A DNA stretch of 10,146 nucleotides from Phycisphaeraceae bacterium (GTDB lineage: Bacteria > Planctomycetota > Phycisphaerae > Phycisphaerales > Phycisphaeraceae): the NCBI GenBank assembly GCA_029260675.1, contig JAJDCV010000079.1:1-10146 (forward strand). The letters run 5' to 3'. The first letter of the stretch is position 1, and each line of letters opens with the position of its first letter. A model generated the notes under the pieces. The model saw nothing but the letters and a program-made list of their open reading frames with translations, was not told the origin of the DNA and ran no database searches. The position numbers and the translations under genes were made by a program. Below are positions 6,163-10,146 of this stretch, one piece after another.

Positions 6163-7149
6163 TCAGCGGTTGATCTCAAGGAGCTTGCCGGGGCTTTCCG
6201 GTTGGCCGGTGCGGATGCTTAGCAGGGATGCCAGGCAGCACGCCATCGCGTCGGCCTGGGTTTGGGCGTGTAAGGCGGAACCCGCCGGGTAAGGCTGATC
6301 CAGAAGCCTGCGCCATTGGGCGGCGAGCATATCAGCGAAGCCTGCGGGGCCTGAGTCCTGGGCCTGGTCCAGCAGGTCACCGCCGGGGCCATGGAGGGTG
6401 TATGCGGATTCTGTGATCCGTAGTGAGGCACCGTCACCCTGGACGCGCAACTCCCGGCCGGTTTGTGCAGATGTATCCGAGACCTCCAATAAGGCAGCGA
6501 CCGCGCTAGGCATCCTCGCGTGTGCCAGCAAGGTTCCCGCCAGCAACCGAAGATCATCGGTGGGTTCGGTTAGGGGCCCGACCAGCGAAGCATCTATCGA
6601 TTCAGGCAACAGCGCAAAGTTCAGGACCGTCATCCAGGTGTCGAAGAGTCGGGCGAACAGCGAGCCGTGCTCCGGTCGACCGTCACTGGAGAAACGGATG
6701 GCGCGGCGGTCCCCCAGAAGCTCGTATGGGTCTGCGGCACTAAGAAAGCCGGGCGACTGTGCGAACACGGGTGCGGTGAGGATGCGCCCGGTAGATCCCG
6801 AGTTCAATTTAAGTGAGGCGGAGAGGCCCTGAAGATTGCTGGCGATCGGTTCAAGTGTCAGCACCGTGGTGCCCTGGTCACAGACGGAGAACAGGTCGTC
6901 GGGTGTCACCCCTTCCAGGCTGGTCATCAGGAGGTATGCCGCCGGCCTGTCGACCAGCAGCTTGCGCAGGTCGTCGTGGGGTGGGCAGTCAAGTTCCTTG
7001 GCCAGTTGGTTGACTTCCGCGACCGGTGGCCCCCCGATGCCGATGGGTTTGATCGCCGAACCCATCAGGTTCATCAGCTCCCCGGCCAGCGGCGCGTGGC
7101 GGGCGTCGGTCCAGATGGTGGCTTCCGGGGAGAGTTTGGGCGTGGGCAT
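6163..7149 (-). CDS. Degenerate Gfo/Idh/MocA-like protein, function unknown
   Basis: The 328-residue protein is not firmly recognised. It resembles the Gfo/Idh/MocA oxidoreductase fold. Residues 71-103 (AYLLMTSLEG... to VLTLEPIA) look like the Rossmann segment that normally ends VLVEKPLA. Residues 233-262 (ELRVQGDGASLRI... to GPGGDLLDQ) look like the C-terminal beta-sheet, and the end (ACCLASLLSIRTGQPESP) like its closing helix. The glycine-rich NAD motif is not visible at the N-terminus, and the catalytic Lys of EKP is replaced (LEP, 99-101), so enzyme activity is doubtful. I start it at ATG 7149. The frame runs open to 7341, but that extension overlaps rnpB and is composition-driven. There is no Shine-Dalgarno; a TATCTT box 6 nt upstream suggests a leaderless mRNA. 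There is no signal peptide or membrane segment. Confidence 0.5.
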   Translation of the reverse strand: MPTPKLSPEATIWTDARHAPLAGELMNLMGSAIKPIGIGGPPVAEVNQLAKELDCPPHDDLRKLLVDRPAAYLLMTSLEGVTPDDLFSVCDQGTTVLTLEPIASNLQGLSASLKLNSGSTGRILTAPVFAQSPGFLSAADPYELLGDRRAIRFSSDGRPEHGSLFARLFDTWMTVLNFALLPESIDASLVGPLTEPTDDLRLLAGTLLAHARMPSAVAALLEVSDTSAQTGRELRVQGDGASLRITESAYTLHGPGGDLLDQAQDSGPAGFADMLAAQWRRLLDQPYPAGSALHAQTQADAMACCLASLLSIRTGQPESPGKLLEINR

Positions 7150-7155
7150 ATGCGA

Positions 7156-7161
7156 AAGATA
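7156..7161 (-). promoter_or_regulatory. Candidate -10 box for a leaderless mRNA of the Gfo/Idh-like gene
   Basis: TATCTT (7161-7156, minus) lies exactly 6 nt upstream of the ATG at 7149, which would put the transcription start on or next to the start codon. This agrees with the absence of a Shine-Dalgarno. No convincing -35 is present 16-18 nt upstream, which keeps confidence low. Confidence 0.35.
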
Positions 7162-7196
7162 CCACGGCTTGCGGTGCGCGTTTACCCGCGGGTCGA

Positions 7197-7202
7197 TACA
7201 AT
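7197..7202 (+). promoter_or_regulatory. -10 box of rnpB
   Basis: TACAAT matches the -10 consensus at five of six bases and ends 7 nt before the predicted 5' end of RNase P RNA at 7209. No good -35 is seen at the expected place. The region is shared with the divergent Gfo/Idh-like gene. Confidence 0.55.
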
Positions 7203-7208
7203 AGCGCC

Positions 7209-7614
7209 GTTGGCGTGGACGGGCGGCCGCGGCGGGCCTTGGGTCCGACGAGGAAAGTCCGAGCACGACAGGACACGGTGGTGGGTAACGCCCACCCGCC
7301 TGGGCCTTGGCCTGGGTGCGGGAAAGTGCCACAGAAAACACACCGCCGATGGGCCGGCTTGCCGGTCACAGGTAAGGTTGAAATGGTGCGGTAAGAGCGC
7401 ACCGCCGGTCTGGTGACAGGCCGGGCACGGCAAACCCCACCGCGTGCAAGACCAAGCAGCGACGCCGCGGGCAACCGCGCGGGCCGGTCCGGCCCGGGTC
7501 GAAAGGCCACGTCGCGGGTAGGTTGCTTGAGCCCGTCGGCAACGGCGGGCCTAGAGAAATGGTCGCCCCCACGGCTCGCCGTGGGACAGAACTCGGCTTA
7601 CAGGCCACGCCAAC
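7209..7614 (+). ncRNA. rnpB: RNase P RNA, bacterial type A
   Basis: This is the catalytic RNA that removes 5' leaders from pre-tRNAs. Ends are set by helix P1: GTTGGCGTGG (7209-7218) pairs fully with CCACGCCAAC (7605-7614), giving about 406 nt. The universal cores are present: GAGGAAAGTCCGAGC (7250-7264), the GGTGCGGTAAGAGCGCACCG hairpin (7385-7404), GCAAACCCCACC, and ACAGAACTCGGCTTACAGG near the 3' end. P4 forms between 7255-7263 and 7592-7599 with the conserved bulged U (7258). Relative to E. coli one G-C pair has become A-U (7262-7593), a compensated change supporting a working fold. P18 is CCCACGG/CCGTGGG (7568-7574/7579-7585). Open frames across this stretch are chance. It is flanked by a -10 box and an intrinsic terminator. 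Confidence 0.97.
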
Positions 7615-7617
7615 AAC

Positions 7618-7650
7618 AAAGCCCACGGGCGGAAGTCCGTGGGCTTTGTC
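7618..7650 (+). terminator. Intrinsic terminator of rnpB
   Basis: AAAGCCCACGG (7618-7628) pairs with CCGTGGGCTTT (7637-7647). Two further pairs (G-U, C-G) close a GGAA tetraloop, giving about 13 bp, followed by TTTGTCTTT. It starts 3 nt after P1 of rnpB. The inner seven pairs are identical to helix P18 of rnpB. Confidence 0.85.
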
Positions 7651-7703
7651 TTTAGTGATCTAGGTTCGGGTTTTTGGCTTACGAACTAAACCCGGTCGGT
7701 TGG

Positions 7704-7726
7704 AAAACCCCCGGCGAAGCCGGGGG
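7704..7726 (-). terminator. Intrinsic terminator of the HEAT-repeat gene, also an intergenic palindrome
   Basis: On the minus strand CCCCCGGC-TTC-GCCGGGGG (7726-7708) is followed by TTTT (7707-7704), a compact rho-independent terminator 21 nt after the stop codon at 7748. The palindrome and its flank nearly repeat the element at 3167-3185, with a different triloop. Confidence 0.75.
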
Positions 7727-7747
7727 CTGTGGGGGCGAACTTAGAGG

Positions 7748-9922
7748 CTACTGGGTCAGCAGCTTCACCGCGTTGGCGGTGGGCAGGGACAGGGCCCCGT
7801 GTGCCCGAGCCGCGGCGATGGCCAGGTCACCTGAGCCGGTGTTCACCAGTTCGAGCAGGCGGTCGGTTTGTCCGGCATCCAGGTGGTTGCCGAAGTAGGT
7901 CGCCGACTCCGCCAGGCTGCGGAGTATCGACAGCTGCAGGTCGCCTTCCAGAGACAAGGCGGCCTCCGCCAGTGCGTTTTGTGTGTCGGCATTGTCGATC
8001 AGGGAAAGCACGCCCGCGGCGGCGACCTTGATTTCGTCGCGCTCGTCCGCCAGCGCCTTGACCAAAGCGGGCTGGGCCTGGGAGACGTCGAAGATGTTGC
8101 TGCCGACCGCCACCTCGCGGAGCAGCCGTAGCGCCGTCAGAGCAAACTCCGTGCTCTGGGTAGCGCCGATGGTGTCGCCGGTGTAGGCACTGAATGACGC
8201 TTCGACTGCGGCCTTGAGTTCCTCGGGATCGTCACTTATCAGAGCCGAGCTGACCCGGGTGGTCTCGCCCAGTGCGTTGCCCAGGCGGATCTGTTGCTCG
8301 CCGGTCTGAAGAGCCAGGATCGGCACGGAGCCGGTTTTGTAGTCGTTGGCGGTGTCGTGGTAGAGACGCACGATCATCTCGCTGTCGACCGCGGTGACGA
8401 TCAGGTCGACACCCGGGACGAGGTTCAGCTCGGCGCTGACGTCGGCCATGGACATCCCGCCGAACGCCTCGAAGCCAAGCTCACCTAAGGCCGCCAGCAG
8501 GCTGTTGACCGTGTCCTGGTCGTCTGCAAGCACCATCGCGTAGCGGGCATCGCTCTGGCGGACCGCTTCGGCCAGCACGGCCGTCACGCGGTGAGCGCCG
8601 GGGAAGGTCTCGGTCGGCCTGACCTGCGCCAGGGCCTCGGCGGCACGGAAGCGTACCCGTCGATCCGGGTAGGAAAGAGCATTCATCAAGGGTTGCTGCG
8701 CCGAACCGCGGTTGACCAGCGCGTCGGTCCCGGCGGTGGCGGCGAGGGCGTGAATCGCGTCGAGTGCCAGCTCGGAATCACCGTCGGTGGTGGCCCGTGC
8801 AAGCACGTCGTGTAACCGGTCGGGTCCGGCGAGCATCGCGTAGAAACCGGCGGGCTGAAGCTCGCTTGGGTAGCTGGGATCGACGGTATCCGGTGGCAGG
8901 CGGTTCTCACGGCGGAGGTTGGCCATGAGATACAAGCTCAGTGCCGAGTCCAGCCCGTCATTTAGGACCAGGGCCCGCTTGGCGGAACGCATCGCCAGCA
9001 CGTCGCCGTAGATCTCGCCTGGCACCACCACGGGGACCAACCCGATCTTCGGGCCGTAGGCCCAGACCAGCCCCGAACCGATGGTCGTGTCGTAGCCTTG
9101 AAGGTCTTCACTGTTGCTGGTGGCGGTGGTGTACTGCGCCTGTCCCAGGCCCAGGTGCCACTCGGCGGCGCTGAGGTTGGCGGGCTGCCGGGTAGATGAG
9201 AGCAGCGAGTTGTACGCCGCCTGAACAGCGAGTCGGGCGTCCGGATCGGCGGTGGGAGACTCGAGCACTTCCTTCATGGCGGGCAGCGCCTGGGGGTACC
9301 CGATCTCGGCGAGCACCTGCGCGACCTGCCCCATGGGCGCCGGTTCGAGTTGCGGCAGGGCTTCGGCCAGCGGGGCGACCAGCGGTTGGCCGATCGTCAC
9401 CATGGCTGAAAGGATGTAGGGGTGCAGGCGCGACTGGTCGGCATCCAACAGTGCGGCGAGCATCTGAGGCGCCGCGTACTGGCCAGCCGAGGCGAGGCGT
9501 TGGGTCGCGTTGCGGTACGCCCGTTGGCCCTGAGCCAGCAGCTCGATGTCGGACTGGATGCGTTGGGGGTCGCGGCTAAGCTCGACCCGCGCCGCCTGGA
9601 TCCGGCTGTCGAGGTCTTTGGCCACGTCGACCAGTGAGGCGAAACGTTCGTCGGCTTCACCCATCTTCGCCGCACGCGCCAGCACATTCGCCCAGGCCTC
9701 ACGGTCGCTGGACTCGACCGTCGCCAGCAGCGTCTGGTTATCCGCCTGTTCCAACAGCGTCTGTCCGGTCGCCAGCGCCAGGTCCGGCTTGGCGATCAGC
9801 ACATAGTGGTTGAAGTCTTCCCAGAGCGCCTCGGGCGTCTGCTCCTGGGCGTGTACTAAAGTGGGCAAACAGGCCGACACCAACAGGCATAGGCCCAACA
9901 ACCGTCGTTGCGTTCCCGACAT
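7748..9922 (-). CDS. Exported HEAT-repeat protein with embedded pseudo-receiver domain
   Basis: The protein has 724 residues and no specific function that I recognise. A signal sequence opens it: MSGTQRR, hydrophobic 8-18, then VHA|QEQ (Sec cleavage after 25). VSAC (15-18) also fits a lipobox, so it could be a lipoprotein. Alpha-helical HEAT-like repeats cover about 150-240, 370-455 and 610-720. Between them, 460-575 looks like a response-regulator receiver: YAMVLADDQD strand with Asp467/Asp468, GVDLIVTAVD third strand, SVPILALQTG fourth strand, then SDDPEEL. The phospho-Asp position appears to be Ala511 and the conserved Lys is missing, so it should not be phosphorylated. Residues 250-310 form a separate low-similarity segment. 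I start at ATG 9922 because GGAG lies 7 nt upstream and the promoter at 9990-9962 would start RNA near 9955; ATG 9958 is upstream of that. It is monocistronic, converging on rnpB. Confidence 0.75.
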   Translation of the reverse strand: MSGTQRRLLGLCLLVSACLPTLVHAQEQTPEALWEDFNHYVLIAKPDLALATGQTLLEQADNQTLLATVESSDREAWANVLARAAKMGEADERFASLVDVAKDLDSRIQAARVELSRDPQRIQSDIELLAQGQRAYRNATQRLASAGQYAAPQMLAALLDADQSRLHPYILSAMVTIGQPLVAPLAEALPQLEPAPMGQVAQVLAEIGYPQALPAMKEVLESPTADPDARLAVQAAYNSLLSSTRQPANLSAAEWHLGLGQAQYTTATSNSEDLQGYDTTIGSGLVWAYGPKIGLVPVVVPGEIYGDVLAMRSAKRALVLNDGLDSALSLYLMANLRRENRLPPDTVDPSYPSELQPAGFYAMLAGPDRLHDVLARATTDGDSELALDAIHALAATAGTDALVNRGSAQQPLMNALSYPDRRVRFRAAEALAQVRPTETFPGAHRVTAVLAEAVRQSDARYAMVLADDQDTVNSLLAALGELGFEAFGGMSMADVSAELNLVPGVDLIVTAVDSEMIVRLYHDTANDYKTGSVPILALQTGEQQIRLGNALGETTRVSSALISDDPEELKAAVEASFSAYTGDTIGATQSTEFALTALRLLREVAVGSNIFDVSQAQPALVKALADERDEIKVAAAGVLSLIDNADTQNALAEAALSLEGDLQLSILRSLAESATYFGNHLDAGQTDRLLELVNTGSGDLAIAAARAHGALSLPTANAVKLLTQ

Positions 9923-9961
9923 GGATAAACTCCATTTAAATACAAGTCTGGTAATCACAGC

Positions 9962-9990
9962 AATCTATCGCTGAATGGGGTCAGCGTCAA
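9962..9990 (-). promoter_or_regulatory. Sigma-70-type promoter of the HEAT-repeat gene
   Basis: TTGACG (9990-9985) matches the -35 box at five of six bases. A 17-nt spacer and TAGATT (9967-9962, four of six) follow. RNA would start near 9955, giving a leader of about 33 nt that contains the GGAG Shine-Dalgarno before ATG 9922. Confidence 0.6.
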
Positions 9991-10146
9991 GCAATCGTAC
10001 CCGCTCAGTACGGCCCGGGCCAGAGGGTCAATCAGGCCGATTTGCAGCCGACTGTTTAGGCTGATTCACGGCCTGATAGAGTCCTTGAGGGTGGCTCAGA
10101 CGGGCCCCATGTCTGCCGGGTGATTTTGGGGGCCTTCAGGGTCTGT
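9991..10146. other. Upstream intergenic stretch, no gene seen
   Basis: These 156 bases to the window edge hold no convincing reading frame. The one notable structure is a nested inverted repeat at 10031-10077. Whatever gene lies beyond the edge cannot be judged. Confidence 0.5.
10031..10077. repeat. Nested inverted repeat upstream of the HEAT-repeat gene
   Basis: ATCAGGCCG (10031-10039) pairs perfectly with CGGCCTGAT (10069-10077). Inside, CAGCC (10045-10049) pairs with GGCTG (10059-10063), leaving a symmetric 5x5 internal loop and a 9-nt end loop. Neither strand has a T-run after it, so it does not look like an intrinsic terminator. It could be a regulatory site or part of a structured RNA. 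Confidence 0.45.

Noticed and set aside
7150..7341. N-terminal extension of the Gfo/Idh-like protein up to 7341
   Set aside because: It would run through the rnpB promoter and 5' half on the opposite strand; the extra sequence is Pro/Arg-rich without domain features.
6989..7510. Open frames across rnpB on both strands
   Set aside because: Conserved RNase P RNA cores and helix P1 pairing explain this stretch; the frames have no protein-like features.
9923..9958. Upstream ATG at 9958 for the HEAT-repeat protein
   Set aside because: It lies at or before the predicted transcription start, and the signal sequence and Shine-Dalgarno fit ATG 9922.
1..10146. CRISPR array, insertion sequence or defence system
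   Set aside because: No regularly spaced direct repeats, transposase-like frame with terminal repeats, or recognisable defence domains were seen.

Overview
The window is GC-rich bacterial chromosome carrying mostly housekeeping genes. I infer a planctomycete, probably Phycisphaerae-like. The grounds are the GC content, a type A RNase P RNA, a uridylyltransferase-only GlmU-like protein in a glmU-prs-rplY-pth operon, and a large exported HEAT-repeat protein. This is recognition from the sequence alone, so the taxonomy is tentative. I see no insertion sequence, phage gene, CRISPR array or other sign of recent transfer.

Layout, left to right. (1) 1-1800, minus: recQ, 600 codons, cut by the window edge inside its HRDC domain. 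(2) 1801-1942: divergent intergenic region with a candidate promoter overlapped by two mutually exclusive hairpins. (3) 1943-2410, plus: a PtsN/EIIA-type PTS phosphocarrier. (4) 5878 down to 2511, minus: tRNA-Gln(UUG), a short GlmU-like uridylyltransferase, prs, rplY (L25/Ctc) and pth. A TTGACA-16-TACACT promoter at 6107-6080 probably serves this set and would make a leader of about 195 nt. (5) 6163-7149, minus: a protein resembling a degenerate Gfo/Idh/MocA oxidoreductase, possibly translated from a leaderless mRNA. (6) 7209-7614, plus: rnpB, with a strong intrinsic terminator. (7) 7748-9922, minus: a 724-residue exported HEAT-repeat protein with an embedded pseudo-receiver domain, its own promoter and an intrinsic terminator. 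(8) 9991-10146: no gene seen, but a nested inverted repeat.

How the genes work together. The operon links cell-wall precursor synthesis (UDP-GlcNAc), nucleotide precursor supply (PRPP) and translation (tRNA-Gln, L25, peptidyl-tRNA recycling). rnpB next door makes the enzyme that matures tRNA 5' ends, including the tRNA-Gln here. recQ (recombination and repair) and the EIIA protein (phosphorelay regulation) diverge from a shared intergenic region.

The less ordinary items are the missing acetyltransferase half of GlmU, the tRNA at the head of the operon, the HEAT/pseudo-receiver architecture, a possible family of small GGC-purine3-GCC intergenic palindromes, and identical stem sequences in rnpB helix P18 and the rnpB terminator.
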